The notes beneath the pieces were generated by a model. That model was not told the origin of the DNA. It did no database searches and saw nothing but the letters and a program-made list of their open reading frames with translations. This document shows, in pieces, positions 28,701 through 37,173 of a stretch of 64,000 nt of DNA. Where the stretch lies: contig VFJW01000001.1 of the NCBI GenBank assembly GCA_009885845.1, positions 1 through 64,000 of the forward strand, written 5' to 3'. The first letter of the stretch is position 1, and each line of letters opens with the position of its first letter. The translations under genes were made by a program, and so were the position numbers. Source of the stretch: Geobacter sp. (GTDB lineage: Bacteria > Desulfobacterota > Desulfuromonadia > Geobacterales > Pseudopelobacteraceae).

Positions 28701-29308
28701 ACCTGGGGGATGATGAGCAGGTCAGGGTTCTGAAAGTGCCCCTCAAACGGCTTTGCAAGCTTTTCCGGCGTATACCCCCCCCCCTCCAGATATGCAATAA
28801 CATCGTCCGGCTGCGAAAGAATGTGTGTACGCCAGAAATCATCCCGGGCCTGTGTTACGATAGCGCTCTGGTCGGTGATCATGGTACTGCCGAAAAGAGA
28901 GCCGCTTTCAAATATATTTTCCAGCAGGGCCCGCTGGCAGAAGCCATGAATAGTAAAAATTGCGGCATTATCAAATGAATACAGTGCCCGCGTCAGGAGT
29001 TGTCTGGCTCTTTGGCTGTTCTGCGGACGAACAGTCATAAGGAGCAGTTCAAGATCGTCATCTGCCGGAGCCCGTCCGCTGGAATAGAGGTCAAGAGTTG
29101 TTGTAATCCGTTGTCTGATTCGTTCGCGCAGCTCTGCGGTTGCGGCTTTTGTGTAGGTCACAACGAGGATTTGTTCGGGAAGCAGCTCTTTTTCAAGCAG
29201 CATCAGGATGTACAGAGCCGCTATAGTCCAGGTTTTGCCGGTACCGGCACTTGCTTCGATCAGGTTACAACCGGAAATGTTAATTGCAGCAAGTTTAAGG
29301 GGCTTCAT
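25742..29308 (-). CDS. recB: Exodeoxyribonuclease V beta subunit (RecB helicase-nuclease)
   Basis: This 1188-residue protein has RecB length. The N-terminal UvrD-like helicase shows Walker A EASAGTGKTWT and VTYTKAATAELRERI, then DEFQDTDPLQW and GDPKQAIYSFRGAD. The C-terminal half carries STIHASKGLQYPVVF and the RecB nuclease domain with the key DWKSNHLG near residue 1090. It acts with RecC and RecD in double-strand break repair. Neither recC nor recD is next to it, which is unusual. The start ATG has no good ribosome site. A run of ten G (complement of 28775-28784) lies in its 5' third. Confidence 0.93.
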   Translation of the reverse strand: MKPLKLAAINISGCNLIEASAGTGKTWTIAALYILMLLEKELLPEQILVVTYTKAATAELRERIRQRITTTLDLYSSGRAPADDDLELLLMTVRPQNSQRARQLLTRALYSFDNAAIFTIHGFCQRALLENIFESGSLFGSTMITDQSAIVTQARDDFWRTHILSQPDDVIAYLEGGGYTPEKLAKPFEGHFQNPDLLIIPQVDEVPQELLMRERNRLYAQACRLWSIDRSAITGQLEEARLNQQSYKLFQITAASIAFDNWAAGENAALPITSLDFFSAQKITSKITKSSPFTPNHDFFVLCQQLAEVNVAIEQAYQNRIMTSQQDFKKWLEHELSQRKKQLNVRSFDDLLLDLHLALEADFTHVLAEKLRQRYKAAMIDEFQDTDPLQWNIFKRIGAESHYPLFLIGDPKQAIYSFRGADIFAYLNAGRNVLPECRHTLPTNFRSEAALVKAVSTLFASSPDPFHCREIPFYPVQSGRSLNDRLLCDSVPDTHPLKIWVYPRSNAPKPETKPVATRRIVLAVADEAARLLEPGRTTISRAGLLRPLKAADIAILVKSHKQADLVQEALESLGIPSVQQGSSTIFETPEALDLLRILRAAAEPHRESLVREALLTASMGLSANTVSRYVESSGDDHEWDQWLLRFQSLHTAAVSGGVVALVSRLLGSCGVRTQILSRVGGERGLTNILHCSELLHQIEQEQGKNLSGLITWLERKICSPDRSDASLLRLETDADAVMISTIHASKGLQYPVVFVPFAWDAPHGKADRALFHNDVGELILDLARDEENVQKSATEKKGEAARLLYVALTRAEYRCYAVWGGITGAIDSPLFQLLHSGSDGKSFSELSDRAILDRVQMLSCEDTGISAAMMPLNEPFPRYRSIDSADSSFTCRSLTTLPRDDWNVASFSGMTSGSAHTFEPRDHDPLVIAATDFSQDSEHTSGGSTIFDFPRGAKAGTCLHELFELLDFSQLSKEAIAGITRSTLAGNGFHEQWLPAVIGMVSDVTSARIIPENPDFTLSHLKKGDWQTEMEFYLPIRHLAPDTLRTLFDGLFDEGLFGDYYEVLNHLSFRQSRGMLQGFIDLIFTHNGRYYILDWKSNHLGMTMSDYNQDTMHESMCRSAYILQYHLYTLALDRLLQTRLPDYNYEKHFGGALYLFLRGISPDTATNGVYFGRPQPEFIRRAGEVMLA

Positions 29309-29359
29309 GACGTTTCATAGCGATGGAAACAGTTGGAAAAAGAGGCAAAAAAGGAGGTT

Positions 29360-29393
29360 CTCCCCCTTTCTCGCTACACAAAGAAAGGGGGAG
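29360..29393 (-). terminator. Hairpin after the Tim44-domain gene
   Basis: A perfect 12-bp stem (29360-29371 with 29382-29393) lies just beyond the Tim44 gene in its direction of reading, followed after a short gap by a run of six T on the minus strand. It is probably a terminator separating that gene from recB. Confidence 0.65.
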
Positions 29394-29405
29394 AGGATTC
29401 ATGAT

Positions 29406-30353
29406 TTATTTCTGGTCAATTGCAGACAGTTTCCAGGGGTTATTGCCGACCGGACGGGTAAAAGTCCAATATTCCTCAAATTTGACCGGATCACTCTTGC
29501 TGCCCGTCAGTAATGTACCGGCTTCATCTGTAGTATAATCAAGCAGATTGGCATAAATCAGGGTGTTGATATAGTCCTGTCCCGATTCCTGCCACGCTTC
29601 CACAATCTCAACTTTTCGAACAGCTATGTTTTCCAACCGGTTAATCTGTTTATCTCTGATAAGTTTATCAATGTCAGACTGAAAAACGCGGCGCATTTCA
29701 TCGGTCAGAATACTGCTTACCGGCGTCAGGTCGCGATTCATCCACGCTCCCTGAATTTTGAAGAAGTTGTCCATAACCAGATCATTATAACGGTTTTCTT
29801 CAAAGTATCCGTCGAACTGGCGGATATGAGCCAGTCCGGTTTCAACATCCTCTACTTCCGGCAGCGCGTTCTGATACCCCTGGGTAATCGGAGTGACTGT
29901 ACCCCCGCGGTATGGCTCCGGCTCAAAAGAGTTTACGGAACTCTCTTCCCTTTTCTTCTTGATATAGCGATAAATCAGGTAACCGATGCCGGCAAGTAAC
30001 AGAATTTCAAACAGACCGATACCGCCACCGCCGCCACCACCCATGCCGCCAAAGCCGAGGCTTCTGAAGAGCATTCCCCCAATCAAGCCGCCGGCAATTC
30101 CACCTGCCATACTTCTCATAAAACCACCGGAAGCTGGTGGTTGATAGGCTGGCGCGGGAGCTGCCTGCTGCGGACGGGAAGGAGCCTGCTGTGTTGATGG
30201 GCTGGAAGGAGTGGTGTTGCTTCGTGAACCTCGACTTCCGGATGAACGACTTCCCGAACCTGCTCTTGCATATGCTTCCATTTCCAGAACAGTGGCAGAA
30301 AGAAACAAGACGGCGGCAAGCAACGTGAAAACCTTAAGAGCGTGTTTTTTCAT
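29406..30353 (-). CDS. Tim44-like domain protein with signal peptide
   Basis: The ATG at 30353 is chosen because AAAGGAG lies 9 nt before it; a TTG at 30362 is too close to that site. The 315-residue protein has an N-terminal signal peptide ending near residue 28, then a low-complexity Ser/Pro/Gln-rich linker (about 32-75), a Gly-rich stretch (around 93-110) with one membrane segment (IGLFEILLLAGIGYLIYRYIKKK), and a C-terminal Tim44-like domain (about 175-312). Such bacterial proteins are membrane-tethered and of unknown role, although mitochondrial Tim44 works in protein import. It has its own promoter and terminator. Confidence 0.85.
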   Translation of the reverse strand: MKKHALKVFTLLAAVLFLSATVLEMEAYARAGSGSRSSGSRGSRSNTTPSSPSTQQAPSRPQQAAPAPAYQPPASGGFMRSMAGGIAGGLIGGMLFRSLGFGGMGGGGGGGIGLFEILLLAGIGYLIYRYIKKKREESSVNSFEPEPYRGGTVTPITQGYQNALPEVEDVETGLAHIRQFDGYFEENRYNDLVMDNFFKIQGAWMNRDLTPVSSILTDEMRRVFQSDIDKLIRDKQINRLENIAVRKVEIVEAWQESGQDYINTLIYANLLDYTTDEAGTLLTGSKSDPVKFEEYWTFTRPVGNNPWKLSAIDQK

Positions 30354-30417
30354 TCTTTGCAACTCCTTTGTGTACTGGATGTACGTAATATTTCGAGTTG
30401 ATCAGCCTGGTGACTGG

Positions 30418-30446
30418 AATATAGTGTCAGAGTACACGAAAATCAA
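30418..30446 (-). promoter_or_regulatory. Sigma70-type promoter of the Tim44-domain gene
   Basis: On the minus strand TTGATT (30446-30441) and TATATT (30423-30418) are 17 bp apart, about 65 nt before the start codon. Confidence 0.5.
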
Positions 30447-30460
30447 GTCAAGATGAATAA

Positions 30461-30501
30461 AAAAGCAGAGATGAACCGGACTCCGGGTTCACTCTGCTTT
30501 T
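30461..30501 (-). terminator. Terminator of the FAD oxidoreductase gene
   Basis: AAAAGCAGAG-TGAACC (30501-30486 on the minus strand) pairs with GGTTCA-CTCTGCTTTT (30477-30461) with one bulged base, and the T tract continues into the next bases. It lies 26 nt beyond the stop codon. Confidence 0.85.
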
Positions 30502-30526
30502 CAGGTTTCCATCTGCTGAGGTAAAA

Positions 30527-31633
30527 TTACGCAATGAGCTTCTTCCTGATAGCTTCAACGACATGATACGCATCATTAATTGCGGTATAGATAAGATTAG
30601 GATGTTTTTCCTCTGAAATCGATCCTTCACTGATTTTCATATAGGATGGTGAGATAGCACCGCCGATAACATACACACCTTTGCGCGTGGATTCGAATTC
30701 AGATGAAAGCAGTACCAGGCGATCCCCATCTTTAGCTATCTTGCAGACGCCTGATGTGCAGGCGATGCTCTGGATATTGAGTTTGTCAAAGATCGGTACC
30801 GGCCCCTGTGAACCGATACAGGCTATGACATTCTGCATCGGAAAGCTCAGGGCATGATAGAGATCGATGCCATCGGCCTGCTTAAACTCGTTGATTCGTA
30901 TAACAAGGCGATCAACTCCTACATCATCGACTTCGCCGATGCGTGGCATCGCTCCAGGCAATAGTCTAATATTTCCGCCAAGAAGGATCTCCTCTCCGAG
31001 GCGTTGAGCGGTCTCTTTGTTAACGTCGAACGTTTCTGCCATATGTGCCCAATAAACAGGGTGAGTGTCTCCCGCCTCACGTTTGGTTTTTAGAATATTG
31101 ATGATAACGTCGGCGGCAGTGTTGCCCCCGCCGATTACCAGGGTTTTTATGCCGACATATTTCCCGGCATCATCGACATTTTTGGCAACCATTTTTGCGT
31201 CACCATAGACTGAAAGTTCCCGCGGAATATTGCTGCCAAAGGAGAGTACCACCTTCTTCCCTCTGAAATTACCTTTTGAGGTAATGACAGTCAGGCCGTC
31301 CCGCTCATCCTTGATGTCTTCAAAATCCACTTCAGTCTGAACAAGAAGGTTTTCATGCTGGACAAAGTGCTGAACGTACTGCAGATAACTTTCAACCGTT
31401 ACCGGCTTGTCCGGTGGGCGTAATTCATCCACCATAAAGGGTTCAGGGGCATCCTTCGGTCGGGAGGCGTACACCAGTTTTCCTTCGGGATAGGTATTTG
31501 CGATCCCTTGAAAAATGGCTTTTCCGGATTCAAGCACCAGATAGGAAAGGCCGTGTTTGTGGCATAGATACGCCGTAGAGAGGCCGGCCGGGCCTCCACC
31601 GATAATCAGTACATCATAGGTTTTATTGGTCAT
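30527..31633 (-). CDS. FAD-dependent NAD(P)-binding oxidoreductase (thioredoxin reductase-like fold)
   Basis: The ATG at 31633 follows AAAGGACG and begins the FAD-binding strand (YDVLIIGGGPAG); upstream in-frame starts lack this support. The 368-residue protein has a second dinucleotide motif, LVIGGGNTAAD, for NAD(P)H. It lacks the redox-active CxxC of thioredoxin reductase, and resembles the YpdA/ferredoxin-NADP reductase-like group. The substrate or electron partner is unknown. It lies alone, with its own terminator, and diverges from the YtxH gene. Confidence 0.85.
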   Translation of the reverse strand: MTNKTYDVLIIGGGPAGLSTAYLCHKHGLSYLVLESGKAIFQGIANTYPEGKLVYASRPKDAPEPFMVDELRPPDKPVTVESYLQYVQHFVQHENLLVQTEVDFEDIKDERDGLTVITSKGNFRGKKVVLSFGSNIPRELSVYGDAKMVAKNVDDAGKYVGIKTLVIGGGNTAADVIINILKTKREAGDTHPVYWAHMAETFDVNKETAQRLGEEILLGGNIRLLPGAMPRIGEVDDVGVDRLVIRINEFKQADGIDLYHALSFPMQNVIACIGSQGPVPIFDKLNIQSIACTSGVCKIAKDGDRLVLLSSEFESTRKGVYVIGGAISPSYMKISEGSISEEKHPNLIYTAINDAYHVVEAIRKKLIA

Positions 31634-31729
31634 TGAAACGTCCTTTATCTGTATCCAAGGTGGTAACATCAATTACTATCTGTGTCCATTGTGTACCATT
31701 ATTCCGCAAAAATAAACAGTGGTAAGGGC

Positions 31730-31757
31730 TTGTCTTATCCACAAAATGCGCTATTAT
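31730..31757 (+). promoter_or_regulatory. Sigma70-type promoter of the YtxH-domain gene
   Basis: TTGTCT (31730-31735) and TATTAT (31752-31757) are separated by 16 bp, with an AAAGGAGG ribosome site and ATG following at a normal distance. Confidence 0.5.
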
Positions 31758-31788
31758 TAAGCTAACATATTTAAAAAGGAGGTCACTT

Positions 31789-32130
31789 ATGGAAAACATG
31801 GATAAGAAAATCGCCGCGGCGGGTTTGCTGGTATTTGCAGGTGGTGTTATCGGCGCAGGCCTGGCTCTGCTTTTTGCTCCCCAGTCCGGAACCAGAACAA
31901 GAAAGGACATCGTTCGCTTCTCCAAAAAAGCCCGCAACCGTGCCGATGAGGTGGCTGAAGATCTTGCAGCCAATGTGTCGAGCCTGGTTGATACAATTGG
32001 AGATAAAACCGATGAACTGCTGGAAAAAGGCAAGGATGTGGCGGGTGGCGCTCGAAAAGACCTGATCCGGTTAATAGAGGAGGGTACTTCGAAGCTTGAA
32101 AAGTTTAGAACAGTTCTGAGCAGGATGTAA
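31789..32130 (+). CDS. YtxH-domain protein
   Basis: This 113-residue protein has a Gly-rich membrane segment (about 9-29, ending LALLFAPQSG) followed by a long amphipathic helix rich in Lys, Asp and Glu. This is the YtxH pattern, with the APxSGxxTR sequence after the membrane segment. Relatives are often stress-induced envelope proteins of unknown function. AAAGGAGG precedes the ATG, and a strong terminator lies 38 nt after the stop, so it is a single-gene unit. Confidence 0.88.
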   Translation: MENMDKKIAAAGLLVFAGGVIGAGLALLFAPQSGTRTRKDIVRFSKKARNRADEVAEDLAANVSSLVDTIGDKTDELLEKGKDVAGGARKDLIRLIEEGTSKLEKFRTVLSRM

Positions 32131-32167
32131 CAACCTAATATAAAAGTCAAATAGTCATTGTTTCACT

Positions 32168-32202
32168 TGACGGGAAGTCCAGATTTACCGGACTTCCCGT
32201 CA
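32168..32202 (+). terminator. Terminator after the YtxH-domain gene
   Basis: A perfect 13-bp stem (32168-32180 with 32190-32202) and a 9-nt loop are followed by TTCTTATT. As the HAD gene converges from the other side, it could serve both strands. Confidence 0.85.
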
Positions 32203-32261
32203 TTCTTATTACTATATTCCACACAAAAATCGAAATTACCTGAACGTAAGGAATTATGGGC

Positions 32262-32951
32262 TCACGGTTTTTCAATCAGAACACTGGTGCTGTTATATTC
32301 AGGAATTAGCCTGTTGAAGTAGTCAATCGTCGGGAAATAATCCGACTTGCGCGGTTCAATCTTTGAACTATAGCGACTGATATAGACGAGATAGCGAATC
32401 GAAAAACTTTCAGCTGTTGTCAGATTGGCCTCGCTGTCTTCCCCGAGCAGTGTCCGTTCGGGATCATACCTGATAAAATCCTGTAATTTCTTCCAGAAAC
32501 GGACATCCTCCTTTGGCAGTCCCACCTGGTGAGCAGAAATAATACCGTCAAAATATGGCCCGATTCTGGTTCTTTTCATTTTCAGATCGAGCGTTTTGGA
32601 ATGAGCATTGGTAACGAGCCAAATAGCTTTGCCCGCCTGTTTCACATACACCAGAAATTCGATCACATACGGATGGACGGCTATCAGGTGCTCAACTTCA
32701 AGCTTTAAAAGCGGAATATCGAGTTTGAGGCGTTCTGACCAGTAATCAAGATCAGTCCAGTTGAGGGTATTTTCCTGAGACCTGAAGAGTTGATAGAGGT
32801 GGTCTTTGGCATCCTGGATTGAGGTGTTATTACAGGCTGCCCAGCGCAGAGGAACATGTTCCAACCAGAAATGGTCATCAAAATGGCGATCCAGCAACGT
32901 GCCATCCATATCAAGCAACACGGTATCTATGTCGTTCCAGTCAATACGCAT
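32262..32951 (-). CDS. HAD-superfamily hydrolase (YrfG-like nucleotidase)
   Basis: The ATG at 32951 follows GGAG at 5 nt; a TTG at 32990 is less likely. The 229-residue protein has HAD motif I DMDGTLLD near the start (about 13-20), motif II in WLVTNAHS, a Lys in GLPKED and motif III in LLGEDSEAN. The pattern resembles YrfG, which acts on GMP and IMP. The cytoplasmic phosphatase call is firm, the substrate only suggested. Confidence 0.85.
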   Translation of the reverse strand: MRIDWNDIDTVLLDMDGTLLDRHFDDHFWLEHVPLRWAACNNTSIQDAKDHLYQLFRSQENTLNWTDLDYWSERLKLDIPLLKLEVEHLIAVHPYVIEFLVYVKQAGKAIWLVTNAHSKTLDLKMKRTRIGPYFDGIISAHQVGLPKEDVRFWKKLQDFIRYDPERTLLGEDSEANLTTAESFSIRYLVYISRYSSKIEPRKSDYFPTIDYFNRLIPEYNSTSVLIEKP

Positions 32952-33243
32952 TTCTGCTCCGCATGTGCCTGATCTGAGTTGATTTGACAATACGTTCAGG
33001 GGAAGTGACTTGTCAAGTCGGTGGTCAAGTATATTTGCAGGAATCTATCGAAGACACTTGTTGAGATGGTATGACGTATGAATTTTTCGGGATAATTTGA
33101 TAAAATACATGGTACAACCTGATAAATGTGTTATTACTAACCATCAGATCATGGTCTGTTGCGGTTTTTCATTTGTCGAGTATGATTATCCACGGCGTGA
33201 GCGACCGTAGCTGGAAATATTCATGTAACGGAGAGGATATATT

Positions 33244-33966
33244 ATGGGTGTTAAAAAGATTCTGCTTGTTGATGATGTTAACTTTTTTCTTGAACTCGAA
33301 AAGGGTTTTTTTGATAGGGAGGAATTTCAGATTCTTCAGGCAAACAACGGTGAAGAAGCCCTTGAAATGCTTATCAAAGATCATCCCGATATAATTTTCA
33401 TGGATCTGTATATGCCTGTCATGGATGGAGATACATGCTGCCAGTTGATTAAATCTCATGCTGCTCTGCAGCATATACCAATAATAATGGTAACCCAGGG
33501 TGGCAGCGATACCGACTTTGAGCGTTGCTGGCAGGCGGGATGTGACGATATTATCCCCAAACCGATAAATCAGTTTCTGTTTCAGTCAATGGTGAGAAAA
33601 TATCTGGAAATTCCATTCAGAAAAGCGCTTAGAGCGCCAATCCGTCTGCATATTCAATGCAAATCCTGTGCGGACCCTGATGAATATCTCTCTGATTACA
33701 CGGTCAATCTGAGCACAGGTGGATTTTTTATTGTATCGACTGTTCTTTACCCGGTTGACTCTCAGTTTATTATTGAATTTCTGTTGCCAAATGAAGGGAA
33801 AACGGTATGTTGTTCGGCGAGGGTTGCATGGATAAATCATCCCGAATCGCTCATTAATAAAACCCTCCCGGTAGGTATGGGACTTCAGTTTCTTAATTTG
33901 TCTTTAGATGATATGAATTCTATCCGCAATTTCATAAAAGATCAGACAATGGTACCGGAATGGTAG
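33244..33966 (+). CDS. Response regulator with PilZ (c-di-GMP-binding) output
   Basis: This 240-residue protein has a receiver domain (1-118, acceptor Asp54, preceded by VDD) and a PilZ domain (about 122-235). The PilZ c-di-GMP motifs are Arg126-x3-Arg130 and N155-x-S157-x2-G160, both present. The second lies in VNLSTGGFFI, typical of PilZ proteins of delta-proteobacteria. It thus joins phosphorylation to c-di-GMP sensing; motility or matrix control is likely but not shown. The ribosome site is GGAGAGG. No kinase gene lies next to it. Confidence 0.9.
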   Translation: MGVKKILLVDDVNFFLELEKGFFDREEFQILQANNGEEALEMLIKDHPDIIFMDLYMPVMDGDTCCQLIKSHAALQHIPIIMVTQGGSDTDFERCWQAGCDDIIPKPINQFLFQSMVRKYLEIPFRKALRAPIRLHIQCKSCADPDEYLSDYTVNLSTGGFFIVSTVLYPVDSQFIIEFLLPNEGKTVCCSARVAWINHPESLINKTLPVGMGLQFLNLSLDDMNSIRNFIKDQTMVPEW

Positions 33967-34134
33967 CCAATCTCGACTGATCCGCGGCAATCTCAGTGGC
34001 ATTTGTGGCATGTACCCATCCTGCCTGATGAATTTCTTTCGTCTTCTTATAATTAACATTGTCTGAATAAAACCTGCAAATTCCCAATTCATTTGACTTT
34101 ATGGTTGCCGCCCGCGTATAAAGATCGATCTCCT

Positions 34135-35448
34135 ATGTTCAATAAACTCCTTTACATAGAAACCTTCGGTTGCCAGATGAATGTGAACGATTCCGAAAGG
34201 ATTGTCTCCATGCTGGCTGATCTTGGGTATGCTCCAACTAACAACCCGGCTGCGTCTGATATGATCCTGCTCAACACCTGCAGTGTTCGTGGAGGTGCAG
34301 AAGAAAAGGTCTATAGACGTCTTGCAAATCTGCGAATTTACAAGAGAGACGGGAAAAAACAGATTATTGCGGTAGGTGGCTGTGTAGCTCAACAGGAAGG
34401 AGATGGGCTGCTCCGAAAACTTCCTTACGTAGATCTGGTGATCGGCACCCATAATCTGCATCTGCTGCCGGAGATGGTCAGGGGCGCCGAACAGGGCGAA
34501 CGCCGCTCTGAAACAACGTTTATAGATAATGACCAGCGTTTGGACCTGTTTCCCGCCATAAAGGGGGAATCCCGCCTGTCCAGATTCGTGACGGTCATGC
34601 AGGGGTGTGATAACTTCTGTTCCTACTGTATCGTCCCCTACGTACGAGGTCGAGAGATCAGTCGCCGCTCCGCAGATGTCCTGGCCGAAGTCAGGCAGCT
34701 TGCGAATGAAGGAGTTCGCGAAGTAATTCTCCTGGGCCAAAACGTCAACTCCTACGGTCTGAAAACCGGGCATGAACCGTCGTTTGCCGACCTCATCCGG
34801 CTGGTTGCTGAAATCGACGGAATCGACCGTATCCGTTTTACAACTTCTCACCCGAAGGATATGTCAGATGAGCTGATCTCCTGCTTTGGCGATGTTCCGA
34901 AATTGAGTTCCCAGATTCATTTGCCGGCACAGTCCGGCAGCAATTCGGTCCTTACGTTGATGGGGCGCGGTTATACCCGCGAATCCTATCTGGATAAGGT
35001 TAGAAAGCTTAGGGCAATGCGCCCTGATATTGTATTTACCGGTGATATTATCGTCGGTTTTCCCGGTGAAACTGATGTGGATTTTGAGCAGACGCTCTCA
35101 CTGATGGAAGAAATTCGGTATATCGACCTTTTTTCGTTTGTATATTCGCCCCGTCCCGGCACCAAAGCTGCCGAACTACCTGATGATCAGCCCCGCGCGG
35201 TAAAAATGGCGCGTCTTGACCGACTGATGGAGCTGCAACGGCGGCATACTCGCGAGCTGAGCCAGCCCTATATCGGCAGTACGATGTCTGTTCTGGTCGA
35301 AGGGGAGGGGAAACTTCCCGGACAGGTATCCGGCAAGGCAGATATTGGACGGATCGTCAACTTTTCCGGTGACAGTTCTCTTGTCGGCCTTTTTGTCGAT
35401 GTCAAAATTATTAAAGCATATCCAAATTCGCTTCTGGGTGAACGGTAA
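34135..35448 (+). CDS. miaB: tRNA-2-methylthio-N6-dimethylallyladenosine synthase
   Basis: The start at 34135 (MFNKLLYIETFGCQMN) fits the MiaB N-terminus and gives 437 residues; no good ribosome site precedes it. Three N-terminal Cys (13, 49, 83) bind the auxiliary 4Fe-4S cluster, and the radical SAM motif CxxxCxxC is Cys158, 162 and 165 (GCDNFCSYC). A TRAM domain ends the protein. It methylthiolates i6A37 in tRNA. It opens a plus-strand series with glnS, era and der, with glnS starting 20 nt after. Confidence 0.95.
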   Translation: MFNKLLYIETFGCQMNVNDSERIVSMLADLGYAPTNNPAASDMILLNTCSVRGGAEEKVYRRLANLRIYKRDGKKQIIAVGGCVAQQEGDGLLRKLPYVDLVIGTHNLHLLPEMVRGAEQGERRSETTFIDNDQRLDLFPAIKGESRLSRFVTVMQGCDNFCSYCIVPYVRGREISRRSADVLAEVRQLANEGVREVILLGQNVNSYGLKTGHEPSFADLIRLVAEIDGIDRIRFTTSHPKDMSDELISCFGDVPKLSSQIHLPAQSGSNSVLTLMGRGYTRESYLDKVRKLRAMRPDIVFTGDIIVGFPGETDVDFEQTLSLMEEIRYIDLFSFVYSPRPGTKAAELPDDQPRAVKMARLDRLMELQRRHTRELSQPYIGSTMSVLVEGEGKLPGQVSGKADIGRIVNFSGDSSLVGLFVDVKIIKAYPNSLLGER

Positions 35449-35467
35449 AATTTTTCAAGAGGGTTAT

Positions 35468-37147
35468 ATGACCAGCAACGAACAGTCATCAACAACACCA
35501 AATAATTTTCTGAAAACCATAATTGATGAAGATCTCAAGAGTGGTAAACACAGCAGTGTCGTGACTCGTTTTCCTCCTGAGCCGAATGGATATCTTCATA
35601 TCGGTCATGCCAAGTCGATCTGCATCAACTTTGGATTGGCACGTGATTTTGGTGGCCGCTGCCATCTCCGCTTTGATGATACTAATCCGGCCAAAGAAGA
35701 ACAGGAATACATTGATTCCATAAAGGACAGTGTTCGCTGGCTCGGTTTTGATTGGGGGGAACATCTCCATTACGCTTCGGACAATTTTGAGCAACTGTTC
35801 CAATGGGCAATCTTTCTGATTCATAAAGGCAAGGCGTATGTCGAAGATCTGAATGTCGAACAAATCCGTGCGTATCGCGGCACATTGACTGAACCTGGAA
35901 CTGAGAGCCCCTTTCGCTCTCGTTCAATTGAAGAAAATCTGGATCTTTTTAATCGTATGCGTTCCGGAGAGTTTCCTGACGGCACCCGTGTTTTACGCGC
36001 AAAAATAGACATGGCCTCACCTAATATCAGTCTGCGCGATCCCGTTCTCTACCGGATACTTCATACGCCGCATCCGCATGTCGGCGATGCCTGGAAGATC
36101 TACCCGATGTATGACTTTGCTCATGGGCAGACCGATGCAATTGAGGGTATTACACACTCTATCTGCACGCTGGAGTTTGAATCCCACAAGCCTCTGTATG
36201 AATGGTTCCTTGACAACCTTCCGGTTCCGGCGCGTCCGCGTCAGTATGAATTTGCCCGCTTAAATCTGACCTATACGGTGATGAGCAAACGAAAGCTGCA
36301 GGAACTGGTTCAGCTTGGTATTGTCAGTGGCTGGGATGACCCGCGCCTGCCTACTCTGGTTGGGATCAAGCGCCGGGGCTATACTCCGGGGGCAGTGAGA
36401 AATTTTTGTGAGCAGATTGGTGTTGGCCGGAGTGATTCATGGATTGATGTTTCATTACTGGAAGAGTGTGTTCGAGCCGAGCTTAATGAATCGGCGCCTC
36501 GGGCTATGGCGGTTTTACGACCGGTAAAATTCATTATTGACAATTATCCTGTCGATCAGGCTGAAGAGCTGCATGCTCCAAATCATCCTCAAAAGCCTGA
36601 GATGGGGGGACGTATCATTCAATTCACCCGGGAAATCTGGATTGACGCTGATGATTTTATGGAAGTGCCGAGCAAAGGCTTCTATCGCCTGTCCGTTGGC
36701 GGTGAGGTTAAGCTCCGCTTTGGGTATATAATCAAATGTACCGGTGTCATCATGAATGAGCAGGGAGCGGTTATGGAGTTACACGGCGAATATGACCCGG
36801 CATCCCGTGAAGGAATTCATACAGCAGATGGCCGGAAAGTCAAAGGCGTTATTCACTGGGTTTCTGCTCACAATGCAGTAACCGCCGAAGTACGATTGTT
36901 TGACCGGCTGTTTAATGTGCCAAACCCCGATAAAGGCGGCATTGACTACAAGGAATATCTCAATCCATTATCTGTTGTATCAATCCCGGCGCAATTGGAA
37001 GCGAGTCTCGCCTCTTCCGATAGCGAAACCCGCTATCAATTTGAGCGCATGGGTTATTTCCGCCAGGATCCGAAAGATTCACTTCCCGGGAAACTGGTAT
37101 TTAACCGGATAGTTACACTGCGTGACGTATGGTCAACTAATAAGTAA
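35468..37147 (+). CDS. glnS: Glutaminyl-tRNA synthetase
   Basis: The start at 35468 follows AGAGGG and gives 559 residues. The class I HIGH motif is in PPEPNGYLHIGHAKS and the KMSKS-like motif is VMSKRKL. The PPEPNG and INFGLA surroundings separate it from glutamyl-tRNA synthetase, and the C-terminal anticodon-binding beta barrels are present. It charges tRNA-Gln directly. Having GlnRS means the organism need not rely only on the transamidation route. The longer in-frame start at 35345 would lie within miaB. Confidence 0.96.
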   Translation: MTSNEQSSTTPNNFLKTIIDEDLKSGKHSSVVTRFPPEPNGYLHIGHAKSICINFGLARDFGGRCHLRFDDTNPAKEEQEYIDSIKDSVRWLGFDWGEHLHYASDNFEQLFQWAIFLIHKGKAYVEDLNVEQIRAYRGTLTEPGTESPFRSRSIEENLDLFNRMRSGEFPDGTRVLRAKIDMASPNISLRDPVLYRILHTPHPHVGDAWKIYPMYDFAHGQTDAIEGITHSICTLEFESHKPLYEWFLDNLPVPARPRQYEFARLNLTYTVMSKRKLQELVQLGIVSGWDDPRLPTLVGIKRRGYTPGAVRNFCEQIGVGRSDSWIDVSLLEECVRAELNESAPRAMAVLRPVKFIIDNYPVDQAEELHAPNHPQKPEMGGRIIQFTREIWIDADDFMEVPSKGFYRLSVGGEVKLRFGYIIKCTGVIMNEQGAVMELHGEYDPASREGIHTADGRKVKGVIHWVSAHNAVTAEVRLFDRLFNVPNPDKGGIDYKEYLNPLSVVSIPAQLEASLASSDSETRYQFERMGYFRQDPKDSLPGKLVFNRIVTLRDVWSTNK

Positions 37148-37173
37148 AACAGTAAGGAGTGGTATATAACAAT

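Noticed and set aside
33993-34030. A CHKCH haem motif followed by a stop on the minus strand upstream of miaB
   Set aside because: The frame opens only about 17 codons after another stop and has no ribosome site, so it is not supported as a cytochrome; it could be chance or a very small remnant.
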